From: Bacteroidaceae bacterium
Lineage (GTDB): Bacteria; Bacteroidota; Bacteroidia; Bacteroidales; Bacteroidaceae
Assembly: GCA_017483605.1 (NCBI GenBank)
Contig: JAFUWG010000027.1
Span: 1-64,000 of the forward strand
DNA length: 64,000 nucleotides
Reading direction: 5' to 3'
A program made the position numbers and the translations under genes. The notes below the pieces were generated by a model that worked only from the letters and a program-made list of their open reading frames with translations, ran no database searches and was not told the DNA's origin. How positions within the stretch are numbered: the first letter of the stretch is position 1; every line of letters begins with the position of its first letter. Below, in pieces: positions 1 through 9,187 of the stretch.

Positions 1-728
1 ATCCACCCCCTTTCTCCCCAAGATAATTTTTCCGCAAAACACCCCCAATCCCCACAAAATTTTCCCCAAAACCAACTCTTGACAAAATCCCCTCCCCAAA
101 GAAACCCACCCAATCCGTTCAATCGTAACTCGATCCGTACGCTCGCTATCCATCAACACCCAAGGACTTTGGCGGTATGCCCATGCCGCCTGCCCCTGCT
201 GCCCCTGCCCGACAAAATTTTTGCCACATCGGGCAGGAGACGTCCGACCTGTCGGGCTTGGGAAGCGACAGCCGTCGGGCTACAGTCACCCACCCCTATC
301 GGGCAGGAGCCGCCATCCCTATCGGGCAGGAGTCACCATCCCAGTCGAGCAGGAGCCGCCACCCCCATCGGGTAGGAGATTGTACAGTTGTAGAGGTTTT
401 TTGTCTCCTGGTTTTTTCGTTTTTTTTCTCTCTCCCTCACGCACGCGATTATATATTTTATATATATTTTTTCCTCCTTCTCCCTCCCCTATATAACTAT
501 CCCCCACCGCGAAAGAGGCAGAAGCAAAAGAAACCAAAAAGACAAGAGACAAAAAACCGGTGGAACCCTTGCTCGCCCGCACGGGCTACTTGCAAAGGTA
601 AGTGGTCAAGCAGAGTGCATATTTGCCATTGTGTACGTGCACAAATAGCATGTTTTTCATTCAATTTGTGCTGTTTTTCTTGGAATTCAAGATTCTTCCC
701 TAAAAAGTGAAAAAAGGGGGTTAATGCT
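1..728. other. Gene-free intergenic stretch with degenerate repeats
   Basis: No convincing gene lies before the mfd stop codon. Short open frames here have no family resemblance and are rich in Pro, Arg and Ser, as expected for translated repeats. Bases 225-385 contain degenerate direct repeats around the core ATCGGGCAGGAG followed by CCGCCAT or CACCAT. The rest is A/T- and pyrimidine-rich with poly-T and poly-C runs. No promoter or terminator is clear. Confidence 0.6.
225..385. repeat. Degenerate direct repeats (ATCGGGCAGGAG core)
   Basis: The core TCGGGCAGGAG, or variants such as TCGAGCAGGAG and TCGGGTAGGAG, recurs roughly every 20-25 nt and is usually followed by CCGCCAT, CACCAT or CCGCCAC. 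It is intergenic and downstream of mfd. The function is unknown. A loosely similar TGCCCG-containing repeat tract occurs at 51530-51770. Confidence 0.6.
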
Positions 729-3700
729 TTATTGCCGTGGTGTCTCCATCGCTTCTAATATACTCAAGGCACCATTCATTGTGGTAATGTTTTTGACGAG
801 AAGCGATTTCCGCTCACCGTCACGTAGTTGACAGGCTCTTCCGTTGCGAGCAACGAATTGGATGACTTTCTCGAAGGCACGACTTTGGAAGTATTCGTCT
901 TCGAGGGCGAAGTAGAGAATCATCCTGCCTTGTTTCAGTACCACCTTCTCGATGCCTAAGCGTTGTGCTGCCCACTTGATGGGCATGACGGTGAGAAGCG
1001 ATTCGCCCACGTCAGGAATTTGCCCGAATCGGTCGATGAGGCGTTTCTTGTAGTCTTCCAGTTGTTGTGGGCGAGTGAAGGAGTCAAGTTCGCGATAGAG
1101 GCTCATGCGTTCGCCGCTGCTGGGTACGTATTCTTCGGGGAAGAAGGCTTGGATGTCGCTCTCCACGTTAGTTTCAGTGACAAATTTTTCCCCGCTGATT
1201 TTGCCGCTTTCGTCTTTGTCCTCTTCGGCGAAAAGTTCTGTGAATTCGTTGTCTTTCAGTTCAGCGACAGCCTCATTCAGGATCTTCTGGTAGGTCTCGT
1301 AACCGAGGTCGGTGATGAAGCCGCTTTGTTCCGCACCCAACATGTTGCCGGCACCACGGATGTCGAGGTCTTGCATGGCGATGTGGATGCCGCTGCCGAG
1401 GTCGCTGAAGTTTTCCACGGCTTGCAGACGGCGACGGGTTACGTCATTGAGGGCGGCGAGGGGTGGGGCGATAAGGTAGCAGAAGGCTTTTTTGTTGCCA
1501 CGTCCCACACGCCCACGCATCTGGTGGATATCAGAGAGCCCATAATTCTGAGCACTATTGATGATGATGGTGTTAGCGTTCGGCACATCAATGCCGTTCT
1601 CCACGATGGTGGTGGAGAGCATCACGTCATAGTCATAATTCATGAAGTCGAGAATAATCTTCTCCAAATCTTGTGGATTCATCTGACCATGACCAATACA
1701 CACGCGAGCATCAGGTACGTACTTGTGTATCATCTCTTCCAGTTCACGGAGGTTGCTGATTTTGTTGTTCACGATGAACACCTGCCCATTGCGGCTCATC
1801 TCGAAATTGATGGCTTCGGCAAACACCTCGGGAGAGAAAGTGTGGATTTCTGTCTGAATGGGATAACGGTTGGGCGGAGGCGTTTGGATGATGGAGAGGT
1901 CTCTGGCTCCGAGCAAAGAGAACTGCAAGGTGCGGGGAATGGGTGTGGCAGTCATGGTGAGGGTATCCACATTCACTTTCATGCTGCGAAGTTTCTCTTT
2001 GGTCGAAACACCAAACTTCTGTTCTTCGTCGATAATGAGCAGTCCTAAATCCTTGAATTGCACCTGCTTGCCTATCAGTTTGTGGGTGCCGATGATGATG
2101 TCAACTTTCCCTGCTTTCAAGTCCTCGAGCACCTCTTTGGTTTCCTTGGCTGTTCGTGCTCGGGTGAGGTATTCCACTCGGACGGGGAAGTCTTTGAGGC
2201 GTGAGGAGAAGGTCTGAAAATGTTGGTACGCCAACACCGTTGTAGGCACCATCACCGCCACTTGTTTTCCGTCAGTGGCAGCCTTGAAAGCCGCACGGAT
2301 GGCAACCTCGGTTTTGCCGAAGCCGACATCGCCACACACCAATCTGTCCATCGGGCGTGGTTTCTCCATGTCCGCCTTCACGTCTTGGGTGGCTTTCAAC
2401 TGATCGGGCGTATCTTCGTAGGCAAAACTTGCCTCCAACTCATGCTGCATGTAACTGTCCTTGCTGTAGGCAAACCCTTTCTCTTTCAGGCGGGCGGCAT
2501 AGAGTTGGATGAGGTCGCGGGCGATGTCTTTCACCTTTGTCTTCACCCGTTCCTTCATGCGTTCCCATGCACCTCCGCCGATGCGGTTGAGGGTTGGGGC
2601 TTCTCCTTCTTTACCTTTGTATTTCGACACTTTGTGCAATGCGTGGATGGAGACGTACACGGTATCTTCGTTGCGATAGGTGATTTTTATCATCTCCTGC
2701 ATCACTCCGTTCTGCGGCACACGTACCAATCCTCCGAACCGTCCCACGCCGTGATCAATGTGTACCACATAATCGCCAATCTCAAACTGCTGTATCTCCT
2801 TCAGTGTCAGTGCAACCTTTCCCCGTCGAACCTTGTCGCTCTTGAGGTTGTATTTGTGGAATCGGTCGAAAATCTGATGGTCGGTGAAGAAGCACAACTT
2901 CAGCGTGTGGTCGATAAATCCCTCGTGAATGGCTTTGCCTACAGGAATGAACCTGATAGCATCCGCCTCCGTCCGTGCTTGCTCTTCAAAGATGTTTTGC
3001 AGGCGGTCAATCTGTTTCTCACTGTCGGCGAAGATGTATATTTTGTACCCCTCATTTTGCAGGCGGTGAAACTCCTGATTGACTAAATCGAAGTTCTTGT
3101 GGAAGAGTGGCTGTGGAGCCGTGTTGAAGTGGATCGCCTTCTCGTCTGTCGTGCTCCCTTTCTTCATTTCCAGATGCCGGAACTGCACAATCTGTCTTTT
3201 GAACGTCTCTTCGTCAATGATGAAATGTTTGACCAGCGTTTCTGCGTTCGTCTCTGCCTCGAATTGTGCTTGACTCGAAAAGCCCTCCTCGTGAATCTGT
3301 GCAATCTTGTCACACACAAACTCGAGGCTCTGTGTCATGACCATCGTTTCCTTTGGCAAGAACTCCAGAAACGAAATGTATTCCGCGTCATCCTTTTTCA
3401 TGTTAGGCACGATGGTCATCTGCTCCACCTTGCTTTCCGACAACTGGCTCTGAATGTCGAACGGTCGGATGCTATCAACCTCATCGCCGAAGAAGTCGAT
3501 GCGGTAGGGTGTGTCCGACGAGAACGAATAGACGTCCACGATGCTGCCTCTCACGGCAAATTGTCCTGGTTCGTACACGTAATCTGTCCGCTCAAAGCCC
3601 AAGTCAAAAATCTGCTTTTCCAGGTCGTTGATGTCGAACGTGTCCCCCACCTTGATAGGGAGTGTGTTTACATCCAACTCTTTCTTCGACACCACCCGCT

Positions 3701-4094
3701 CAGCCAAGGCGTCTGGATAGGTGACCACCAACAAGTCTTGTGCCTCTGCCACCCTCGTCAGCACCTCTGTTCTCAGTATCTCATTTCCCGCATCTTTCTG
3801 GTTATACTTGATGGCACGTTTGTAGGAAGACGGAAAGAACAGTATCCGTTCTGTACCCATCATCTGTGTCAAGTCGTGGTACATATATCCTGCCTCATCT
3901 GCATCGTTCATCACCACCAACAAATTGGGGTTGTGTCCCCTCCCGCTCATGATGGCAGCCAACAACACAGCAGCCGACGAACCGCTAAGTCCGTCAGCCT
4001 TCACCTGTTTTGCCTTGCCATTTCTGATGCACTTGGCAAGTTCCTTGGCTTCGTCAGAAGAAGCCAAAGACGTGAGTACTTTACTTGTGTCCAA
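729..4094 (-). CDS. mfd: Transcription-repair coupling factor Mfd
   Basis: Mfd is a large SF2 ATPase that removes RNA polymerase stalled at DNA lesions and recruits UvrA. The protein is about 1121 aa, near full length for the family. An N-terminal UvrB-like module is followed by the RNA-polymerase-interacting region (IGDYVVHIDHGVGRFGG). The helicase core has Walker A GDVGFGKT near residue 590, the DEEQ box (IIDEEQKFG), TATPIPRT and the translocation motif region RGRVGRG. A C-terminal TRCF domain follows. The frame is closed by TGA three nucleotides upstream of a TTG at 4094, and the next in-frame ATG would remove about 48 conserved residues, so TTG is the likely start. An out-of-frame ATG at 4098 opens a tiny ORF overlapping it. 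It lies 14 nt downstream of a small gene and probably shares its promoter. Confidence 0.96.
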   Translation of the reverse strand: MDTSKVLTSLASSDEAKELAKCIRNGKAKQVKADGLSGSSAAVLLAAIMSGRGHNPNLLVVMNDADEAGYMYHDLTQMMGTERILFFPSSYKRAIKYNQKDAGNEILRTEVLTRVAEAQDLLVVTYPDALAERVVSKKELDVNTLPIKVGDTFDINDLEKQIFDLGFERTDYVYEPGQFAVRGSIVDVYSFSSDTPYRIDFFGDEVDSIRPFDIQSQLSESKVEQMTIVPNMKKDDAEYISFLEFLPKETMVMTQSLEFVCDKIAQIHEEGFSSQAQFEAETNAETLVKHFIIDEETFKRQIVQFRHLEMKKGSTTDEKAIHFNTAPQPLFHKNFDLVNQEFHRLQNEGYKIYIFADSEKQIDRLQNIFEEQARTEADAIRFIPVGKAIHEGFIDHTLKLCFFTDHQIFDRFHKYNLKSDKVRRGKVALTLKEIQQFEIGDYVVHIDHGVGRFGGLVRVPQNGVMQEMIKITYRNEDTVYVSIHALHKVSKYKGKEGEAPTLNRIGGGAWERMKERVKTKVKDIARDLIQLYAARLKEKGFAYSKDSYMQHELEASFAYEDTPDQLKATQDVKADMEKPRPMDRLVCGDVGFGKTEVAIRAAFKAATDGKQVAVMVPTTVLAYQHFQTFSSRLKDFPVRVEYLTRARTAKETKEVLEDLKAGKVDIIIGTHKLIGKQVQFKDLGLLIIDEEQKFGVSTKEKLRSMKVNVDTLTMTATPIPRTLQFSLLGARDLSIIQTPPPNRYPIQTEIHTFSPEVFAEAINFEMSRNGQVFIVNNKISNLRELEEMIHKYVPDARVCIGHGQMNPQDLEKIILDFMNYDYDVMLSTTIVENGIDVPNANTIIINSAQNYGLSDIHQMRGRVGRGNKKAFCYLIAPPLAALNDVTRRRLQAVENFSDLGSGIHIAMQDLDIRGAGNMLGAEQSGFITDLGYETYQKILNEAVAELKDNEFTELFAEEDKDESGKISGEKFVTETNVESDIQAFFPEEYVPSSGERMSLYRELDSFTRPQQLEDYKKRLIDRFGQIPDVGESLLTVMPIKWAAQRLGIEKVVLKQGRMILYFALEDEYFQSRAFEKVIQFVARNGRACQLRDGERKSLLVKNITTMNGALSILEAMETPRQ

Positions 4095-4108
4095 ACATCA
4101 AATCTTTT

Positions 4109-4258
4109 TTATGCAACACCCATCACCACCTGCGGTTCATAGACCCTTGCAAACAACTGCAGGAAAAACAGCGTATCTTTCGATGGACGTACCAAATTGT
4201 TCTTCAGTTCAAAAATTCTTGATGTCTTCTTGTCAAAAAATGGGGTAGAGTCATTCAT
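4109..4258 (-). CDS. Small conserved-looking protein upstream of mfd (49 aa)
   Basis: The 49-aa product starts MNDSTPFFDKKTSRIFELKN and continues with LVRPSKDTLFFLQLFARVYEP. It resembles the short proteins with a PSKETL..F.R.FAR pattern that I recall in Bacteroidetes; the function is unknown. The frame can be extended to a TTG at 4387, but that codon lies inside the -7 promoter box at 4385-4392, so the internal ATG at 4258 is preferred. It is followed 14 nt later by mfd, so the two genes are probably cotranscribed. Confidence 0.55.
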   Translation of the reverse strand: MNDSTPFFDKKTSRIFELKNNLVRPSKDTLFFLQLFARVYEPQVVMGVA

Positions 4259-4384
4259 AGGCAGTCTTGCTTTTACGTTTTCTCTTTCTATTATCAATAA
4301 CGAGTCGAAAACGAGTTTATTATACAAAGCCGCATATTTTTTTCCGAAATGCTCTCTTCTCGTGCCAACTTTGTAAATTGTCGG

Positions 4385-4415
4385 CAAAGTTACACTTTTC
4401 TTCCCAATTGGTCAA
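4385..4415 (-). promoter_or_regulatory. Promoter for the small gene and mfd
   Basis: On the minus strand, TTG (4415-4413), a 20-nt spacer and TAACTTTG (4392-4385) match the Bacteroidetes housekeeping promoter TTG-N19-21-TAnnTTTG. Confidence 0.75.
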
Positions 4416-4453
4416 GAAAAGGGGACGAAACATGGAAAAAGAGGTAGGAGAGG

Positions 4454-4484
4454 TTGCTGTTGTGCTTATTTTATGCTATCTTTG
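4454..4484 (+). promoter_or_regulatory. Promoter for mtaB
   Basis: TTG (4454-4456), a 20-nt spacer and TATCTTTG (4477-4484) form a close match to the Bacteroidetes promoter. Transcription would start about 12-15 nt before the ATG at 4503, giving a very short leader and excluding the in-frame start at 4473. Confidence 0.8.
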
Positions 4485-4502
4485 TACACAAAAACAGAAA
4501 GG

Positions 4503-5813
4503 ATGATAGATTCGAGCATATTGCAGGGCAAGAAGGCAGCGTATTTCACGTTGGGGTGCAAGTTGAACTTCGCTGAGACGAGCAGCGTGGTGCAGCAGTT
4601 GATGCGTTATGGGGTGAGGAAGGCGGAGAAGGGCGAAGTGGCTGACCTGTGCATCGTGAACACGTGCAGCGTGACGGAGGTGGCTGACCACAAGTGCCGA
4701 CAGGCGATTCATCGGTTGGTGAAGCAGCATCCGGGGGCGTTTGTGGTGGTGACGGGCTGTTATGCACAGTTGAAGCCACAAGAAATCATTGAGACGGATG
4801 GGGTGGATTTGGTTTTGGGAAGTGAACAAAAAGGAAATATCATTCCAGCCATCCTCAATGGCATGACTGGAGCATATACCGTGAAGACGGCGGACATCAA
4901 GACGTTTGCGGAAAGTTGTTCAAGAGGGGATAGAACCCGTTATTTCCTCAAAGTGCAGGATGGGTGCAACTACTACTGCACCTACTGCACCATTCCGATT
5001 GCTCGTGGACGGAGCCGCAACGGAAGCATCGCCTCGATGGTGGAGCAAGCCGAACGGGTGGCACAGGAGGGCGGCAAGGAGATTGTCATCACGGGTGTGA
5101 ACATCGGCGATTTTGGACGTTCGACAGGAGAGACCTTTTTCGACCTCGTGAAAGCCATGGACAAGGTGGAGGGCATTGAGCGGTATCGCATTTCGAGCAT
5201 CGAACCCAATTTGCTGACCGATGAAATCATCGAGTTCTGTGCAGGGTCACGTGCGTTCATGCCGCATTTCCACATTCCTTTACAGAGCGGATGCGACGAG
5301 GTGTTGAGGCTGATGCACCGGCATTACGACACAGCGCTTTTCCGCAGCAAGATTGAGAAGATTCGACAGGTGATGCCTGATGCCTTCATTGGCGTGGACG
5401 TGATTGTGGGCACTCGTGGCGAGACTGCCGACTATTTCGAGCGTGCCTACGACTTTATGCGGAGCATCGACGTGTCGCAGTATCATGTCTTCTCCTACTC
5501 CGAACGTCCAGGCACGAAAGCCCTCGAAATACCTCACGTCGTCACTCCGCAGGAGAAGCACGAACGCAGCCAACGTGTCCTCGCTCTCTCCGCTGAAAAG
5601 ACACACGATTTCTATGCCCGATTCATCGGCTCGACACGTCCCGTCCTCCTCGAACACGCTTCCCCTCGCAAGCCCATGATGAACGGCTTCACAGATAACT
5701 ACATCCGTGTGGAAGTGCCGAACCGCCCCGAATGGGACAATCAAATCGTGCAGGTGCAACTCGGAGGCTTCAACCAAGAAGGAGATGCGTTAATGGGAGA
5801 AATAAAGGCATAA
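4503..5813 (+). CDS. mtaB: tRNA t6A37 methylthiotransferase MtaB
   Basis: This radical SAM methylthiotransferase converts t6A to ms2t6A at position 37 of tRNAs. The 436-aa protein has an N-terminal UPF0004 domain with cysteines in TLGCKLN, VNTCSVT and GCYAQ for one Fe-S cluster. It has a radical SAM CxxxCxxC motif (CNYYCTYC) for the second cluster, and a C-terminal TRAM-like region. The sequence TLGCKLNFAETS is typical of the MtaB branch rather than MiaB or RimO. The start at 4503 is chosen because the promoter lies at 4454-4484. A glycosyltransferase gene follows 8 nt after the stop, so the two are likely cotranscribed. Confidence 0.93.
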   Translation: MIDSSILQGKKAAYFTLGCKLNFAETSSVVQQLMRYGVRKAEKGEVADLCIVNTCSVTEVADHKCRQAIHRLVKQHPGAFVVVTGCYAQLKPQEIIETDGVDLVLGSEQKGNIIPAILNGMTGAYTVKTADIKTFAESCSRGDRTRYFLKVQDGCNYYCTYCTIPIARGRSRNGSIASMVEQAERVAQEGGKEIVITGVNIGDFGRSTGETFFDLVKAMDKVEGIERYRISSIEPNLLTDEIIEFCAGSRAFMPHFHIPLQSGCDEVLRLMHRHYDTALFRSKIEKIRQVMPDAFIGVDVIVGTRGETADYFERAYDFMRSIDVSQYHVFSYSERPGTKALEIPHVVTPQEKHERSQRVLALSAEKTHDFYARFIGSTRPVLLEHASPRKPMMNGFTDNYIRVEVPNRPEWDNQIVQVQLGGFNQEGDALMGEIKA

Positions 5814-5821
5814 GAAAATTC

Positions 5822-6850
5822 ATGAAGAAACTTGCTATTGTCATATTGAATTGGGATGGTGCTGACATGATGCGTCGGTACTTGCCTACGGTGTTGGAGA
5901 ACAGCGTGGGGGATGTTGTGGTGGCTGATAATGCCTCGACGGATGGGAGTGTGGATATGCTGTTGCAGGAGTTTCCGCAGGTGCCCGTGGTGGTGTTGGA
6001 GCAGAACTTTGGGTTTGCGGAGGGATATAACCGTGCGTTGGCACAGTTGCCCGATTATGAGTATTACCTGCTGCTCAATTCCGATGTGGAGATACGGCAG
6101 AAGGATTGGGATGCACCGCTTGTCAAATATATGGACGAGCACCCCGAATGTGCGGCATGCCAGCCCAAACTCCTTTCGTTAAGAGAGCCTGGAATGTTTG
6201 AGTATGCAGGAGCCGCAGGTGGTTTCCTCGACAACTATGGCTATCCGTTCTGTCGGGGACGTGTGATGAGCACGGTGGAGAGGGACGAGGGTCAATATGA
6301 CGAAGTGGTTCCGCTCTTGTGGGCGACAGGTGCAGTCCTCATGGTGCGGGCTTCCGATTGGCAGGAGAGTGGAGGCCTGGATGCCCGTTTCTTTGCCCAC
6401 ATGGAGGAGATTGACCTTTGTTGGCGACTCCGCACGATGGGCAAATCCGTGGTGTGTGTGCCTCAGAGCACGGCTTACCATTTGGGAGGAGCCACGCTCA
6501 ATCAGGGCAATCCTCGCAAAACCTTCCTCAACTTCCGCAACAACCTCCTGATGCTCTACAAGAACCTGCCCGACTCTGAGTTGAAACCCGTCATGCGAGT
6601 GCGTGCCTTCCTCGACTATTTGGCGGCCTTTCAGTTCCTGCTCAAATTCGACCGAGGCAACTTCTCCGCAGTCCTCAAGGCACGCCGTGAGTTCTCCCGC
6701 ATTCGCCCCGATTTCGACAAAGACCGTCGGCACATTCAGCAACTTCGCCAAAACGAACGAGTGCCCGAACGCACCCACTTCCTGCTCCTGTGGCAGTATT
6801 ATGTGAAAGGAAAAAAGACGTTTAACGCATTGATGCAGAAGAAATCATGA
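5822..6850 (+). CDS. Family 2 glycosyltransferase (WbbL/rhamnosyltransferase-like)
   Basis: The 342-aa protein has a GT-A fold N-terminus: KLAIVILNWDGADMMRRYL, then ADNASTDGS and LLLNSDVEI. The last is the region that usually binds the nucleotide sugar and metal. The later HMEEIDLCWRLRTMG segment is typical of rhamnosyltransferase-type GT2 enzymes. No membrane segment is obvious, so it is probably a cytoplasmic or membrane-associated enzyme of cell-surface polysaccharide synthesis; the acceptor and donor cannot be read from sequence. The ATG at 5822 is preferred over an upstream in-frame start inside mtaB. Its stop overlaps the next ORF by 4 nt (ATGA), indicating an operon. Confidence 0.85.
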   Translation: MKKLAIVILNWDGADMMRRYLPTVLENSVGDVVVADNASTDGSVDMLLQEFPQVPVVVLEQNFGFAEGYNRALAQLPDYEYYLLLNSDVEIRQKDWDAPLVKYMDEHPECAACQPKLLSLREPGMFEYAGAAGGFLDNYGYPFCRGRVMSTVERDEGQYDEVVPLLWATGAVLMVRASDWQESGGLDARFFAHMEEIDLCWRLRTMGKSVVCVPQSTAYHLGGATLNQGNPRKTFLNFRNNLLMLYKNLPDSELKPVMRVRAFLDYLAAFQFLLKFDRGNFSAVLKARREFSRIRPDFDKDRRHIQQLRQNERVPERTHFLLLWQYYVKGKKTFNALMQKKS

Positions 6851-7848
6851 GGAAGAACATATTATGCCTGCTATTTTGGATGACGCTCGTGCCGTTGGTG
6901 TGCCTTGCCCACAAGCAGGACTTTTCCATCGTCGGCGTGTGGATGATGAAGAGTGAAACCGCACCCGACGGGAGGGTGACGGAATCCATTTATACGCAGT
7001 ACACCCGATGCAAGATTTACGACCCCGACAGCACCTACTACACCGTGCAGTTACATGCCGTGGGGGAGGATATGCTGATTATTGCCCATGAGATGGGGCG
7101 GTATCATTGGGACGGAACGACCTACATAGAGAATGGCCGGGTGATGCCCCTGCAAGTCATCGACGATACCACCTTTGTCACAGATTATCAGGGTTACAAA
7201 GAAATGATGGTGCGCTCCAACACCATGACAGAGGAACGCAAGAATGAGATTCGGGAACTTGTGAGAAAGTACCCCAACGATGGCGATGCCCCTGTGAAGC
7301 ATTACGTGCTTTCCACCACCGAACGGAAGTTGAAGGCGGAGAACAAGGTGTTCCTCTATATTATTATAATAATGTGTACCATTGCGGCAGGGGTGGCGGT
7401 GTATGTCTATCGCTTGCGGAAGCGGAAACGCGAGGTAGAGGCGAAATTGGCAGAGATTGAAGAGGCGAACCTGCTCCGTCCTGAACCCGTTGCCACAGCC
7501 ATGAAGCAGGTGGAGGCCGAGTTCTATCAGTCGGAGTATTACCAGACTTTGCGTCGCCGCATCGAGGCCGGGGGAAATCTGAAGCCGCAAGACTGGAAAG
7601 AGTTGGAGCATCAGTTGAAGGTCGTCTATCCCAATTTCAGCAGCAGCCTCTATGGGCTTTACCATCTCTCCGACACCGAGTTTCAAGTGTGCATGTTGAC
7701 CAAGATTCGTACCTCGCCGAAGGACATTTCCGAGGTGTTGAACAAGGATAAAAGTTCGGTCAGCAGCATCCGAAAGCGTCTTTACAAGAAGGTTTTTGGC
7801 AAGGAAGGTAGCGGAAAGGAATGGGATGAGTTCATCCTGTCGCTTTGA
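6847..7848 (+). CDS. Membrane-anchored regulator with C-terminal HTH
   Basis: The 333-aa protein starts with a signal-like segment (LCLLFWMTLVPLVCLAH). A periplasmic region of about 150 aa follows, built like a small lipocalin-like sensor (FSIVGVWMMKSE ... YHWDGTTYIENGRV). There is one transmembrane helix (FLYIIIIMCTIAAGVAVYVY), a short coiled coil and a cytoplasmic C-terminus. The end SDTEFQVCMLTKIRTSPKDI ... SSVSSIRKRLYKKVFG has the shape of a LuxR-type or similar winged HTH. I infer a one-component transmembrane transcription regulator, a design common in Bacteroidetes; ligand and targets are unknown. It overlaps the upstream glycosyltransferase gene by 4 nt and ends the mtaB operon. Confidence 0.7.
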   Translation: MRKNILCLLFWMTLVPLVCLAHKQDFSIVGVWMMKSETAPDGRVTESIYTQYTRCKIYDPDSTYYTVQLHAVGEDMLIIAHEMGRYHWDGTTYIENGRVMPLQVIDDTTFVTDYQGYKEMMVRSNTMTEERKNEIRELVRKYPNDGDAPVKHYVLSTTERKLKAENKVFLYIIIIMCTIAAGVAVYVYRLRKRKREVEAKLAEIEEANLLRPEPVATAMKQVEAEFYQSEYYQTLRRRIEAGGNLKPQDWKELEHQLKVVYPNFSSSLYGLYHLSDTEFQVCMLTKIRTSPKDISEVLNKDKSSVSSIRKRLYKKVFGKEGSGKEWDEFILSL

Positions 7849-7954
7849 TTTCTTTCTTGCTCATTATAAACAAGTTAAGTGGAGTTTGCAAACTTTTTGC
7901 AAACTCCTTTTTTGTGGCTCAAAGCAAAAATCAACTATTTGCCAACTCCTTTTC

Positions 7955-7985
7955 TTGGCAGGGAAACGGGATTGCCGTATCTTTG
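7955..7985 (+). promoter_or_regulatory. Promoter for the first TlpA-like gene
   Basis: TTG (7955-7957), a 20-nt spacer and TATCTTTG (7978-7985) match the Bacteroidetes consensus. The leader to the ATG at 8099 is about 107 nt and contains a terminator-like hairpin. Confidence 0.75.
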
Positions 7986-8024
7986 CAATCGAGTTAGATC
8001 AGTTAAACTCAGTTAAACAAGGTG

Positions 8025-8063
8025 CCCTCGCCTTTGGTCGTGAGGTTAGAGGCGAGGGTTTTT
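8025..8063 (+). terminator. Terminator-like hairpin inside a 5' leader
   Basis: CCCTCGCC (8025-8032) pairs with GGCGAGGG (8051-8058) and is followed by TTTTT. It sits between the promoter at 7955-7985 and the start at 8099, so it could attenuate transcription of the downstream gene. The flanking AGTTAAACAAG also precedes the terminator at 18188. Confidence 0.55.
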
Positions 8064-8098
8064 AGTTGAACATTCATCAATTGAAATATCGATGTTAT

Positions 8099-9169
8099 AT
8101 GAAAAAGATTTTATTCCTATCTGCTCTGTTGCTGGCGTTGTCGGCCCAGGCACAACAAGTGAAGTACACCGTCAAGGGTGTGAGTAAGGAAAACGGTAAG
8201 ATGGTCTATCTGGAAGACCGCTTGACATCCAAGTCGGTGGACAGTACCCTCGTTGCCAAAGGAAAGTTTTCCTTCAAAGGTCTGGCGGAGAAGGATGCCA
8301 TCTTTGGCATCACCTTTGACCCGAAAGACTGGCGTAGTTGGCGGACGCTTTTCTTCAATGACGGCAAGACCATCAGCGTCAACATGAACGACAGCACGCT
8401 GAAGGGTTCGCCGCTGAACGAGCGACTTGCCTACTATAATAAAGAAATCATGGGTTTGCCGAGCAGTTATTATCCAGAATATAAATTTAAGATGACCAAG
8501 AAAATGTTTGAGGAGGAACGCGAGTCCCTTCTGCCTGCTGCACTCATCGTGGAAGGTCAAAGAGCATTTGGAGGGAAAGGGTTGCTTAGTATGCTGGAAG
8601 AGAAGCCTGCATACGCCGAGCATCCAAAGGTCAAACAATATGAGGATTTCCTGAAGAAAATGGCTACGGCAACAGTCGTCGTAACGACGGGCAGAACCGA
8701 TAAAGTAAGAGCAACCGAAAAGGAGGCGAAAGATGCTTTCATCGGTCAGCAGTTTACCGACTTCGAGATGGCTGACACGTTGGGAAACGCTCACAAACTG
8801 AGCGAATATGTAGGCAACGGGCATTGGCTATTTGTTGACTTTTGGGCATCGTGGTGTGGGCCTTGTCGTGCAGAGATGCCCAATGTGGTGGCGGCATACG
8901 AGAAGTTTCACACCAAGGGGCTTGACATTGTTGGTGTTTCGTTGGATGGACAGAAAGAACCTTGGGTGAAAGCCATTGTCAGTTTGAAGATGCCGTGGGT
9001 GCATCTCTCCGATTTGAAGGCATGGGAGTCGTTAGTCACGAAGATATATAAGATTAACGCCATCCCTGATAACCTGCTCATCGACCCGCAAGGCAAGATT
9101 GTGGCAAGGAATCTCTACGGAGAAGAATTGCACACCAAACTGGCAGAAATCTTTGACGGGGATAAATGA
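8099..9169 (+). CDS. TlpA-like thioredoxin-family protein (DUF4369-type)
   Basis: The 356-aa exported protein has a signal peptide (KKILFLSALLLALSAQAQQ). A beta-rich N-terminal domain follows (VKYTVKGVSKENGKMVYLED), as in DUF4369 proteins. The C-terminal thioredoxin fold has active site WCGPC (C253, C256) and a cis-proline near INAIPDNLLIDPQG. Family members act as periplasmic or envelope thiol-disulphide oxidoreductases. The ATG at 8099 places the signal peptide at the N-terminus; the in-frame start at 8066 adds a non-signal extension. It is the first of four TlpA-like genes in tandem. Confidence 0.85.
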   Translation: MKKILFLSALLLALSAQAQQVKYTVKGVSKENGKMVYLEDRLTSKSVDSTLVAKGKFSFKGLAEKDAIFGITFDPKDWRSWRTLFFNDGKTISVNMNDSTLKGSPLNERLAYYNKEIMGLPSSYYPEYKFKMTKKMFEEERESLLPAALIVEGQRAFGGKGLLSMLEEKPAYAEHPKVKQYEDFLKKMATATVVVTTGRTDKVRATEKEAKDAFIGQQFTDFEMADTLGNAHKLSEYVGNGHWLFVDFWASWCGPCRAEMPNVVAAYEKFHTKGLDIVGVSLDGQKEPWVKAIVSLKMPWVHLSDLKAWESLVTKIYKINAIPDNLLIDPQGKIVARNLYGEELHTKLAEIFDGDK

Positions 9170-9187
9170 ATTCATGATAAATTTATA

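Noticed and set aside
79-710. Overlapping short open frames at the left edge
   Set aside because: They translate repeated and low-complexity DNA, overlap one another on both strands and show no domain or promoter.
963-3086. Long open frames antisense to mfd
   Set aside because: They mirror the codon pattern of mfd on the opposite strand; mfd itself is unmistakable.
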